Positions 33,643 to 43,307 of a DNA stretch of 64,000 nt are shown here, in pieces. The stretch's first letter is position 1, and every line of letters begins with the position of its first letter. A program made the position numbers and the translations under genes. Source of the DNA: Leptodactylus fallax (Eukaryota; Chordata; Amphibia; Anura; Leptodactylidae); assembly GCA_947044405.1 (NCBI GenBank), contig CAMRHE010000028.1, positions 5,799,001-5,863,000 of the forward strand, written 5' to 3'. A model generated the notes under the pieces. It was not told where the DNA came from. It saw nothing but the letters and a program-made list of their open reading frames with translations, and searched no databases.

Positions 33643-34239
33643 CAGTTTTGTTTTGGCCGTTTTTGGTCGAATCGAAACTGCTGGGTGAGGGCTCGGGCTG
33701 CTGTGCCAGGTAAGTAAGCCCCGCGTCCCACTCTTGGCACACGTGCCGGGGTTGCCAACCCCTGGTCTAAGAGATGTAAGAGTTCAGTGGAGGTCCAGGA
33801 TCCGGGGCCCCTGCTGATCAACTCTTTGAAGATACTGTGATGCTTTTGCGTGCGCCCTCACCCCTTCACTATTTACAGTGCATGGGATCTGTTCTATTAT
33901 CACCATGCAATGTTATCAAAGGCCCCAGCAGTGACATCTGGGCACATGATCTCAGTCACAGGCCGAAAGAGTCCCAGAGAGGATGCAGTGAATCGTCAGA
34001 AGCCCAGGAGAGGTGAGTATAAGTATTTCTTATTTATAGTCTTTTGGAAAGGGGCCCATCGACATGGCAGGCCCCTTTCCATTAACAATATGTATAGCGG
34101 TCGGGGAACCAGGCTCTACCAGACCGCTATTATGCTGGCCGGGCCCATCCATCTACAGCTGGACACGGACCCTGTACCCCTCCGGGCCAGGTTGTGATCA
34201 CACCCCTTGCAACTGCAATTATTACGTCCTGCATTTAGG

Positions 34240-34764
34240 CCCCCTTTACACAGCCAGGATAAGAATGATGCCAGGTCCTCTTTAAGAAGCTGCAGACCTG
34301 CACACACCATAGCTAGTCCTGTTCTCAACTGAGTGCATACAATTGTACGTAGTCTAGGCAATGCTCTATGAGCTAGAAATGTCAGCAGTGGCACAAATTT
34401 CTCTTGTTAGTTTGCTACAATGTTTTAGTCTTGGATCCAGGCTGTTTAGCTTACAGAGCATTGTCTAGACTTGATATAATTGTTTCCACTTTGCAGCCCC
34501 CTGAATGTTCTTATTCGCTGTTTGGTTATCTAAAATATCAGACATTGAAACACAATGACCCAAATTTACTATTGTGGTTACGACTAGACACTTGCGTAAA
34601 TGTGGCGCATCCAGTTTGGGCAAAAATTTTTCGACACATATAGATTATTATAGACTAAAGATCCTTTCCTGGCATCAACTTGTATCATTTATTCATGGTC
34701 CCCCAGGATCTTCTCGAGTTCTCTCCATATAACTCTAAGGAATGGTCTAGTAATTATTCTTATT
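34240..34764. other. No gene; possible inverted repeat
   Basis: GTCTAGGCAATGCTCTATGAGCT (34352-34374, in part) and AGCTTACAGAGCATTGTCTAG (34449-34469, in part) are mirrored, suggesting another small fold-back element. Nothing else. Confidence 0.4.
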
Positions 34765-34865
34765 ACCAATATTTATTTATATAGCACCATTAATTCCATG
34801 GTGCTGTACATTATATTAATTCCAATACTATAATATAATTATATATACATTATAATACATTATAT

Positions 34866-34914
<49 letters not shown>
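34866..34914. repeat. (TA)n microsatellite
   Basis: TA run embedded in an A/T-only stretch between LINE tail copies. Confidence 0.9.
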
Positions 34915-34915
<1 letters not shown>

Positions 34916-34984
34916 CAATATAATACATATAATACATATATATAATACATTATAGACATTATAATACATTATTATATTAGTTTT

Positions 34985-35315
34985 ATGGTGCTGTACATTA
35001 TTATATTAATTCCATTAATTCCAGGGTGCTGTACATTATTATATTAATTCCAGGGTGCTGTACATTATTATATTAATTCCATGATGCTGTACATTATTAT
35101 ATTAATTCCATTAATTCCAGGGTGCTGTACATTATTATATTAATTCCATGGTGCTGTACATTATTATATTAATTCCATGGTGCTGTACATTATTATATTA
35201 GTTCCATGGTGCTGTACATTATTATATTAATTCCATGGTGCTGTACATTATTATATTAATTCCATTAATTCCAGGGTGCTGTACATTATTATATTAATTG
35301 CATGGTGCTTTACAT
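34985..35315. repeat. 29-bp tandem repeat in the LINE 3' tail
   Basis: About ten to eleven units built on GGTGCTGTACATTATTATAT plus TAATTCCAT, some with an extra TAATTCCAT. It lies at the 3' end of the LINE. Confidence 0.9.
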
Positions 35316-35787
35316 TTGTGGGTTTACATACGGTACACAAGATGTACAAAACAAATATAATACTAACAGTGACCACTGACACAGCGGGATAGAGGGCCCT
35401 GCCCGCGAAGGCTTGCAATCTATGAGGGAAGAGGGATAGAGACAGAAGGTGGGGGTAGAGGCTGTACAGGTGGTGGTGTGGTGACAGTAGCGTTATTGGA
35501 GGTTGTAGGCCTTCCTGAATAGGTGAGTCTTCAGGGCCTTCTTGAAGCTTGTGACTGTGGGGGACAGTCTTATACTGTATGTCTTGGTAATGAGTTCCAG
35601 AGTATGGGGGATGCACAGGAGAAGTCTTGGAGACTGTTGTGTGAAGAGCGGATAAGAGCAGAGCAGAGTAGGAGATCTTTGGAGGATCGGAGGTTACATG
35701 TGGACAGGTAGTGGGAGATTAGGTCGGAGATATATGGAGGGGACAGGTTGTGGATGGCTTTGTATGTCAGTGTTAGTAGTTTGAACT

Positions 35788-36246
35788 CTATTCGCTGGGC
35801 GATGGGTAGCCAGTGAAGGGATTGGCAGAGGGGGTGGCCGATGAAGAACGGGGGGAGAGGTGTATTAGGCGAGCAGCACAGTTTAAGGTGGACTGGAGGG
35901 GGGCGAGAGTGTTAGCTGGGAGGCCATGGAGAAGGGTGTTACAGTAGTCTAAGCGGGAGATTATGAGGGTGTGGACTAGCATCTTTGTAGTTTCAGGGTT
36001 AAGAAAGGAGCGGATCCGATGGATGTTCTTGAGTTGGAGGTGGCAGGAGGTGTTGAGGGTTTGGATGTGCGGCTTGAAGGATAAGTCAGAGTCTAAGGTT
36101 ATCCCAAGGCAGCGGACACATGGGACTGGAGTAAGTGTGGTTCCATTAACTTTGATAGATGGGTCAGGTAGAGGGGCTGTGCAAGGTGGGGCGAAGATGA
36201 TGAACTCCGTTGACTTTGAGAAAGCAGTAGTAATGTGTTTTATCAC
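35788..36246 (-). pseudogene. LINE reverse transcriptase, C-terminal fragment
   Basis: The frame contains CLGITLDSDLSFKPHIQTL, then LIISRLDYCNTLLHGLP and LQSTLNCAARLIHL, signatures of the region downstream of the RT catalytic box in L2/CR1/Rex-type LINEs. The catalytic YADD box is missing because of 5' truncation. After NPFTGYPSPSE the frame breaks and the expected continuation (IEFKLLTLTYKAIHNL) is in another frame. Not functional. Confidence 0.85.
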
Positions 36247-36720
36247 AGAGATCTGTATGAATCAATAGCCACATACTCAGCCATTATGATTTACAACAAT
36301 TTTCCCCTTGTTGGTGTCCCGTTGGTTTGGAAGGGAAGCATTCCTAATGGTTAGATGTACACTAAGGTGTAATTTCAATCCCTTGGGTCGCAATGCAAAA
36401 TCTGTAAGAGCTCTCTTTCCCCACACTTACCAAGAACCACAATGAAGTTTTCTTATGGGTCAGAGGGGCCATTGGGCCCCCTCAGACCCCATGGCCCTCG
36501 TGACAGTGATACCTTTTGTCTCCTTATTTGATACCTGCCATCAGTCCTGTATTTGCTAGGATTGACCCAAATTTTCAGAGACAATCCCAGCAAATTTAAC
36601 TTGTCCCTGGTGAGTTGGGGGCAATACCAGGGATGGGGCTTAAATGCCCTGATTTCAGCAACCCTGATATTGGGAATTATATTATAGATATGCCCCTCGA
36701 TATTCACTGATCCAAAAACA
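36247..36720. other. No gene seen
   Basis: Nothing identifiable. Confidence 0.5.
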
Positions 36721-36721
36721 T

Positions 36722-37000
36722 ATATGGAGGAAAGGAAGTGACATCATATGCTTGGGGAGGAGAGGAAGTGACATCATATGCTTGGGGAGGAAAGGAAGTG
36801 ACATCATATGTTTGGGGAGGAAAGGAAGTGACATCATATGTTTGGGGAGGAAGGAAAGTGACCTTATATATATATGGGAAGCAAACAAAAGTGATATCAT
36901 GTGTGTGGGGAGAAAGGAAAGTGACATTATATGTTTGGAGAGGAAGGAAAGTGTCCTTATATATATGGGAAGCAAAGGAAGTGACATCATATGTGTGGGT
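36722..37000. repeat. 30-bp minisatellite
   Basis: About nine units on GGAAGTGACATCATATGCTT plus GGGGAGGAAA, more diverged to the right. The open frames on both strands over it are periodic by-products. Confidence 0.92.
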
Positions 37001-37378
37001 AAGGTATATAAACCATCTATATGGACACATCCATTGTATGCCATTATTTGAGTTACTGCGGCCGCTAAAATTACTTTTTGGAAGACTATATATAACTATA
37101 TATAATGTATATGAGAAAACAAAAACAAGGTAAGTGAAGATAATCTCATCATAATGCCTGCACCAAAATGGAAATTAATAACTAAAGCATCCCCATACCC
37201 CGCCCCTGACAATACTCCCACTCTCACCATCCCCGCTATACCCACTTTCAAGAAAAGTGGGGAGCAAGACACAGAGCAGGGGATGTTTTGTAACTTTGGC
37301 ACTAGAGGCTGTGTTGCGCCAAAGATGCTACACATTTTCATCAGAAAATTGGTATATTTGTGTTAATGAATTTCCCCC
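37001..37378. other. No gene seen
   Basis: Contains a stretch rich in CCCCATACCCCGCCCCTGAC (37190-37210) that looks repeat-derived. Not identified. Confidence 0.4.
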
Positions 37379-37497
37379 ATATTGTCTATATGGTGATGGT
37401 ATATGGAGATATACTGTCTATATGGTGGTGGTGTGTGAGTTTATGTAGAGGTATATTATATGGTTTGATGGCAATGTGTGAGGTTATATAGAGGTAT

Positions 37498-38112
37498 ATA
37501 CTTCCCAACTGTCCTGGATTCAGCGGGACAGTCCCGGATTCCGGGTCCTGTCCCACTCTCCCGGTCGTTTGGAGTTATGTCCTGGCTTCAACTCATCTGC
37601 ATCATCGCCAGACGCAAATGAGTTGAATACAATGATGAAGCAAGGAGACATCCACTCCCTGCTTCACCATCCATCCAGTCTCTTCTTTGGGAGCTGTAGA
37701 TATGATGTGATGAACTTGAGACAGCTGACAGAGCAGCAGGGGAGTGAGGAGAGGTGAGTATTAGTGTTTTTATGTCTCTGGTAGTAGAGGGACATATTAT
37801 TGTAGGGGTAGCTGGAGAGGGAATTTAAACTGTGGGAGCATCTGGAGGGGAGCATTACACTGGGGGCAACTGGAGGGGGTAATTATACTGTGGAGGTAGC
37901 TGAAGGGGGAAATTAAACTGTGGGAGCAGCTGGAGGGGTACTTTATGCTGTGAGGACAACTGGAGGGGTCATACCATGTTAGGGTAACTTTAGGGTTTTT
38001 ATACTGTGTGGTGGCACAAAGAAAAATTAATAGGAATGGGTGGAGTCAAAGTGGAAGTGGGTGGAGCCAAATCTGAATTTTATCACTTTCTATCCCTTAA
38101 AAATTGAGAGGT
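37498..38112. mobile_element. Non-autonomous repeat inserted in the 45-bp array
   Basis: Ends TATACTTCCCAACTGTCC and TTAAAAATTGAGAGGTATG are imperfect inverted repeats. The left part is rich in GGGACAGTCCCGGATTCCGGG. 37795-37985 holds about six units of a roughly 30-bp repeat (AACTGTGGGAGCAGCTGGAG). No coding content. Confidence 0.55.
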
Positions 38113-38196
38113 ATGTTTATATGGCTATATGGTGGTGTTTGAGGTTATATAGAGGTAATGTATTCTGGCTATATAGTGGTGGTGTGTGAAGTTATA

Positions 38197-38574
38197 TACA
38201 GCTGCATCTCAATAAATTAGAATATCTTTGAAACATTTATTTCTTTCAGTAATTAAATTAAAAAAGTCACCTCCTATATTTTCTAGATTCTTTACACACA
38301 GAATGTTCTATTTCAGGTGTTTTATTTCTGTAAATGTTGATTATGGATTACAGGTAATGAAAACCCAAATCTAAGAAAATTAGAATATTGTAAAAAAGTT
38401 CAGTATTGTAAATTCAGTATCACCTGCCAAGGTTTCCTAAGCCTTTAAATGGTCCCTCAGTCTGGTTCAGTAGGACACACAATCATGGAAGACGCTGATT
38501 ATGGATTGTATTGCTGAATTACTGAAATGAATGAATGTTTCAAAGATATTCTAATTTATTGAGATGCACCTGTA
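38197..38574. mobile_element. Tc1-derived MITE
   Basis: TA flanks CAGCTGCATCTCAATAAATT on the left and AATTTATTGAGATGCACCTG on the right. GAATATCTTTGAAAC is mirrored at both ends and AGAAAATTAGAATATTG lies inside as a second, direct copy. A second copy in the other orientation is at 55172-55545. No transposase remains. Confidence 0.85.
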
Positions 38575-38884
38575 GAGGTACATTATATAGCTATATGGCA
38601 GTATATGGGGTTATATAGAGGTACATTATATGGCAATGTGAGCTTATATGGAGGTACATTATATGGCAGTGTGTGAGCTTATATAGAGCAACTGTATTCT
38701 GGTTATATGATGGTGATGTGTGAGCTTATATAGAGGTACATTATATAAATATATAGCAGTATGCAAGGTTATATAGAGGTAATGTATTCTGGTGATATGG
38801 TGGTGGTGTGTGAAGTTATATAGAGTTACGTTATGTGGTGTGCCATATAGTGATGGTGTGTGAGAGTATACAGTATAAAGTATA

Positions 38885-39520
38885 ATGGCTTCCCATTGCC
38901 AGTGGCTGGAGGAGTATGGGGCCCATGGCCAGTTGGAAATGGCCGTGCCCTGACCCCCATGATAGTGGTTGGAGAAAGCCTGGTTCCCTGACCGCTTTAC
39001 ATATTGCCTTTCCAATAGATCCTAGCCCAGGTGAAGTCCACACCGTGCCAGGAGGAGCAGTGGAGGACACTGACAGGAGGAGTTGACTCAGGCCTAAGCA
39101 AAGGTAAGCAGATCCCTGTCAGGGCTCCCTGCACCACTATCCCCAGTATCCTTAGCTGGGAGTGGCACGAGAGGAGTTGTAGCTGGAGGAGAAGTCTGCC
39201 ATAGAGCCTGTGTTATCCCTGGGCACCCTCCTATAACCAAGCCTGGGGGATTGGACATTGTGGTACTACTACCGCCATTCGGAAGCTGCTGTTGTACCTG
39301 TTCCCAGTTGCCGCAATAAAGTTATCACCCTGTTCAACTGCAACCACTGGTCTCCTGAGTTTTGCCTGCCTTACCATCAGGGCCCTTCCGAACACCATCA
39401 CACCGGCTTAGAGAGGAGAGGTTCACTCTCCAACTGGAAGCGCCCCGGGGAAAAGAACTACTACCACCATCCAGGTAGTGCTGCAGGACCCCCCCTCAGC
39501 GGTGTCCGACCCAGGAGTGG
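38885..39520. other. Diverged repeat and possible LTR-like piece; no gene
   Basis: 38900-39040 is a diverged copy of the block at 39.70-39.81 kb (GGCCAGTTGGAAATGGCC, TTTCCAATAGAT). 39290-39380 has GCCGCAATAAAGTTATCACC followed by a CTGTT-rich stretch, like the poly-A region of an LTR, but no boundaries can be set. Confidence 0.35.
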
Positions 39521-39819
39521 GGCTGGGGCAGGGTGGGACTGGCCCACCGGGGAACCGGTGAATCCCCCGGTGGGCCCCGAGCCCCGACTATTAGTCCTCA
39601 TGTTGCCAATACAGATGCATTGGTCAGGAGCCCGATCGGAATCCTGACCATCCTGATCGGGCCCCTGACCAGTGGCATAACGATCGCTGTCACACCCACC
39701 GGGCTTGGTGGGGTATGGGGCCCGCGGCCAGCTGGAGATGGCCGGGGCCCCGGACCACTATGATATTGGAAAGGGGCCCTGGCATATTGCAGGCCCCTTT
39801 CCAATAGATGGCAGCCCAG

Positions 39820-40165
39820 GGGAGGTGACTGAAAACAATAAATACATATTCTTACCTCTCCTGGGCAGAGCGTCCTCTCCGGCGCTCCTCCGTAACGTGA
39901 CTGAGGCCTGTGATTAGGCCCCAGCAGTCACATGGGGCGCGGCCGCGTAATGACGTCAGTGCGCCCCCATGTGACCGCTGAGGCCCAATCACAGGCCTCG
40001 GCAGCGACGTCGAAAAAAGGGCCTGAAGACGACAGGATGGAGCGAGGATGATAAGGAAAGGTAAGGCAAGGTGAGTATGAATGTTTGTTATTTTTAATCA
40101 CCTTCCCTGGGCCTCCGATTATTATACTCTGTGGTCTAAGGAGACCCCAAAGTATAATAATAACA
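39820..40165. repeat. Hairpin-family element
   Basis: The right-hand hairpin is at 40118-40162. The interior is a strong palindrome: GAGGCCTGTGATTAGGCC (39902-39919) against GGCCCAATCACAGGCCTC (39982-39999), and CACATGGGGCGC against GCGCCCCCATGTG around a central CGCGGCCGCG. Confidence 0.6.
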
Positions 40166-40197
40166 CTGAAGCAGAGGGGGGCTATTGGGCGTATATA

Positions 40198-40330
40198 ATA
40201 CTGTGTGGGGGCCACTGTGGAGCTTATAATACTGTGTGGGGGCCACTGTGGAGCTTATAATACTGAGTGGGGGCACTGTGGAGCTTATAATACTGAGTGG
40301 GGGCACTGTGGAGCTTATACTCCATACAGT
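40198..40330. repeat. 31-bp tandem repeat, short
   Basis: Four to five units on GGGGCCACTGTGGAGCTTAT plus AATACTGTGTG. Confidence 0.85.
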
Positions 40331-40449
40331 GGCTCCTTCACTGGTTCCCTATACTGTATGGGAACCATTGATGGGGCCATTGTATTGTTGGGGGGGGGGG
40401 CAGTGATGGCCAATAGCCTGGGGTACATTAAAGAGGGTGTACAGGATAC

Positions 40450-40890
40450 AATTTTTTTTTTAATTACGCTGGGACAGGTGAAAAAAACAAAACAAACACC
40501 CCCCCCCCCCCAAACTTTCTATCCTGTCCCCAGTGTCTCCCAGCGCAGTTCGGTCCTGCAGTTCTGTTGTTTTCTTCCAGCTGAACTTCCCCCTGCACAT
40601 GACTACCTGTGACGTCACGTGACCCCTGAGGCCCATCAGCGGCCTAAGGGAAGGGACCTGGTACGTCACAGCCAGTGAGGACTTCCAGCAAAAAGAAGAC
40701 AGCGGAGCTGCAGGACCGGACCGTGCTGGGAGGACACCAGAGCACCGGAGACAGGTGAGTATGTTTAGTGTGATTTTTTTTTTTTTTTTTTTGTTTTTTT
40801 TTGGGGGGGGGGGGGGTAGGGGGGATTCACCTCCCCTGGACTAATTATAAAAAGGAGAAAAAAAATTATACTGGACAACCTGTTTAAAGT
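40450..40890. repeat. Mirrored CAGGTG-type element with poly-C and poly-G runs
   Basis: A poly-T/GGGACAGGTG arm on the left with a C run at 40500-40512, and ACAGGTGAGTATG with T and G runs (40770-40816) on the right, surround GTGACGTCACGTGACC. Paralogous to 11460-11670 and 41520-41830. Confidence 0.5.
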
Positions 40891-40922
40891 GTGGGGCATT
40901 AGGGGAGCCCTGTGGGGTATAT

Positions 40923-41342
40923 TAAAGGGGTTGTCCAGGCATAATTTGTTGTGGTTTATCCTCAGGATAGGCCATAGATACCTGATCTGTAGGGGGCTGA
41001 CCCCGGACCGATCAGCTGTTCGGAGCCACTTCTGATGCCCGTCCTGTACACAATATGGGGCCAGAAGCAGAAAGCTCTGTCCACTGTGTATTAGCCGGGC
41101 ACCTTCACTGTATCTCAGCACTTATTGAAGTCAGTGGGAGCTGAGCTGCAGTGAAGGCGCCGGGCTGCTATACAGCGGATGGAGCTTTCTGCTTCCGGCC
41201 CTGTGTTGTGTACAGAACGGGCTCCGGAAGTGGCTCCGAACAGCTGATGGGGCCGTGTGTCAGCCCCATACCGATCAGATATTTATGGCCTATCCTGAGT
41301 ATAGGCCATAAAAAAGATTAACCCTGGACAATCCCTTTAATA
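40923..41342. mobile_element. T2/Kolobok-type MITE, complete
   Basis: TTAAAGGGGTTGTCCAGGCA on the left is mirrored by GGACAATCCCTTTAA on the right. The element folds over its whole length (CTCAGGATAGGCCATA / TATGGCCTATCCTGAG; AGAAAGCTCTGTCCACT / GGAGCTTTCTGCTTCC). TTAA at each end fits the T2/Kolobok target site. Non-coding. Confidence 0.85.
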
Positions 41343-41509
41343 TGCCCCACACAGTTTAATGTCCCCCCCACAGGATGTTAGCCCCCATCACTGCTCCCAC
41401 CCAATATAATGACCCCATCACTGTTCCCCATACAGTATGGGGGACCAGTGAAGAGGCCACTATGTGGGGGGACCAGTGAAGTGACCATAGAAAAATTTGG
41501 CCCAGACAA

Positions 41510-41835
41510 CCCCTTAAAAGAGGTAGTCTATAAACTATGGTGGCCACCAGGCAGGTGTAAAAATAAGAAAATTTAAAAAAAAAGCATACTCACCTGTTCC
41601 CAGCACCCCGTTGTCCCCTGCCTGTGTCTGTTCGGTCTCATGGCGGTGCCTCATTTCTGGAAATCCTGTACCTAATTGGTCTTAGCGATCACATGAGGTG
41701 CAGGACTCCCAGCAAGGAGTCGCTGGCACGAGACTGAATGGACACTGGCAACGGACAACGGAGCGCCGGGGACAGGTGAGTATCCTTTTTAATTTACTTA
41801 TTTTTTACTTTACACCTCCCGCCAGCTACATGGGC
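41510..41835. repeat. Mirrored CACCTG/CAGGTG element
   Basis: GCATACTCACCTGTTCCC (41583-41600) against GGGGACAGGTGAGTATCC (41769-41786) with AATTGGTCTTAGCGATCACA between. Same family as 40450-40890. Confidence 0.55.
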
Positions 41836-42215
41836 TGCTCCAATTCCTGGGCAATCTCTTTAAAGGATTTATCCATCTTTCTAATATTGATGGCCTGTCC
41901 TTAGGATAGGCCATCAATATTACATCTGCGATGATACAACAGCCAGGACCTCTGCAGATCAGCTTTTCCAGGACAGTGCGGCTACAGGTAAAGGTAACAA
42001 TTCTAGGAGCCACGCTGTTCACTTGCCATACAGGGTGTAGCAGTAGGCTTAGGTAGTGCAGTGGTACACATGGTATAGTGGGTGAGCAGCATGGCTACCG
42101 ACATGTTATTACCTTTACCCGCCCTGTTTCGGTACCGCTGATCTGCAGGGGTCCTGATGGTGGGCCCCTAGAAACAATTCCACTGGTGGGCCCTAGACAT
42201 CCCAGTCCGACACTG

Positions 42216-42765
42216 GGTTGGGGGCTCGGTTGAGTGTGCTCGGCCTAGCAGGAGGCACACCATTCACCACTACTATTCCCATCCTCCGGTTCCCTCCATC
42301 TTCGTTGTGACACTACCATTATGGTTGTGTACAAGGCTGGACTTGGACTGAAATTCATAATTTATACTATAGTTCAGGGCTACTCGCTGTCTGGTGGATG
42401 TGACATAAGTTTATTCTTGTCAGTTATGAGAAGGTGTGATACGTGCATCCTGACTACTGTATAAAGAGGGCCAGCATTACAGCTCAGTCCCATCCCGTTG
42501 TGTGGACTCACTGGTGTCCCCTGCACAGTGACTGGCTCCACCAGTACTGCAGCACCTTCATTCTCAGGGTTGAGAGATCATTGTTGGTGGTTGAAAGTGA
42601 TGATCAAGATAGGTATATTGCTTTAATTGAGGCTGGTAAGTGTGTGCGTGTCCACATGTACGATCAAGAAACCCCCCTCACCTTAACAACATTATGTATA
42701 CACCTCTGATTCAGTATATAGTCTGTTATCAATGTCAATTTAATGCAGGAAAATAACTTACCTGG
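42216..42765. other. No gene seen
   Basis: Short frame at 42443-42709 is not recognisable. Nothing else found. Confidence 0.45.
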
Positions 42766-42767
42766 AC

Positions 42768-43058
42768 ATGTAAGGGCTGGTTCACATCTGTATCCCAAGC
42801 GGACTCCCCGAAGGAAACCTATACGCATAGAAAAGCGGTTACCTAAGGAAACCTGCGGACCCCATAGACTATTCTCTATTTTCTCTCTGCATGTTTCTGC
42901 ATGTTTCGTGCGGAAACCACACGGACCCCATTATAGTCTATGGGGTCCGCAGGTTTCCTTAGGTAACCGCTTTTCTATGCGTATAGGTTTCTGTTTGGGG
43001 GGTCCCCAATCGGACTTCCTGAACGGAAAGCTGATTGCAGATGTGAACCGGCCCTAAG
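42768..43058. repeat. Palindromic MITE with GGTTCACA ends
   Basis: TAAGGGCTGGTTCACATCTG on the left is mirrored by CAGATGTGAACCGGCCCTAA on the right. GCATAGAAAAGCGGTTACCT and AGGAAACCTGCGGACCCCAT are mirrored exactly around about 42905. Non-coding. Confidence 0.85.
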
Positions 43059-43305
43059 TCCGCGAGTCTCTTGTGACGTCTCATTATTCTATCTAGTCGT
43101 CTCAAAATACAAATAAACAGAGGGTTGGTGACAACTACTTATGGCAGTATTCACACTGCCCTTATGGCATACCTGCCTGCATTTAAGACATTAACTAGTG
43201 GAGGTAAATGTGGTGCTTTAGAGTGGCAGAGAAAATACTGGTCACATCATTTAGAAACATATTATAGACAATTCAAAGAATTTAGTGTTAATGTTAAAAA
43301 CAGGT
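43059..43305. other. No gene seen
   Basis: Nothing identifiable. Confidence 0.5.
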
Positions 43306-43307
43306 AG

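Larger units (their letters stand above)
31950..33764. mobile_element. hAT-type non-autonomous element (inner)
   Basis: Ends CAGGGGTAGGCAACC and GGTTGCCAACCCCTG match at 14 of 15 positions. GTCTAAGA is duplicated exactly at 31942-31949 and 33765-33772. TTGGCGTGC and TTGGCACACGTGCC lie just inside, as in hAT relatives elsewhere in vertebrates. There is no transposase. It carries the 31-bp minisatellite and a hairpin-ended element. Confidence 0.92.
31701..34231. mobile_element. hAT-type non-autonomous element (outer of a nest)
   Basis: The left end CAGTGGCGTAACTA and right end TTATTACGTCCTG are imperfect inverted repeats. The exact 8-bp sequence CATTTAGG lies on both sides (31693-31700 and 34232-34239), the target duplication size of hAT transposons. 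No transposase is present. Without its inner guest it would be about 0.7 kb. A related internal block is at 39.67-39.82 kb. Confidence 0.85.
34765..36246 (-). mobile_element. 5'-truncated L2/CR1-type LINE
   Basis: Read on the minus strand, this begins within the reverse transcriptase and runs to a 3' UTR near 34765. The frames 36246-35788 and then 35787-35550 (shifted) show the post-catalytic RT region and C-terminal part typical of L2/CR1-like LINEs. The 5' end is cut at about 36246, as usual for LINE insertions. The 3' tail is a tandem repeat of about 29 bp. Confidence 0.8.
37380..38880. repeat. About 45-bp tandem array, twice interrupted
   Basis: Units of the type GTGAGCTTATATAGAGGTACATTATATGG... 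(shown in part) occur at 37380-37497, 38110-38196 and 38576-38880. Two unrelated elements (37498-38112 and 38197-38574) split the array. Confidence 0.7.
39529..42215. mobile_element. hAT-type composite element
   Basis: It starts CAGGGTGGGACTGGCCCACC and ends GGGCCCTAGACATCCCAGTC-CGACACTG, inverted ends differing at a few positions. GGCTGGGG (39521-39528) and GGTTGGGG (42216-42223) are a 7-of-8 target duplication. Inside are a CAGTGGCATAACG end (39672), a hairpin-family element, a 31-bp repeat, poly-C and poly-G runs and a complete T2-like MITE. No transposase. Part of it recurs at 11.46-12.17 kb. Confidence 0.7.

Noticed and set aside
33720..33765. Splice-site-like AGGTAAGT and many GGTGAGTAT words as exon ends
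   Set aside because: The GGTGAGTATAA words belong to the hairpin-ended repeat family and recur in it. They are not evidence of exons.
34064..34394. Frames of 73-92 codons on both strands
   Set aside because: They lie in the right half of the outer hAT element and have no recognisable domain.
36682..37133. Overlapping frames of 100-130 codons on both strands
   Set aside because: They lie over the 30-bp minisatellite and repeat its period. There is no independent coding signal.
39290..39340. 3' end of a host transcript (AATAAAG)
   Set aside because: A lone poly-A signal without an adjoining coding frame. It may be from an LTR and no gene can be supported.
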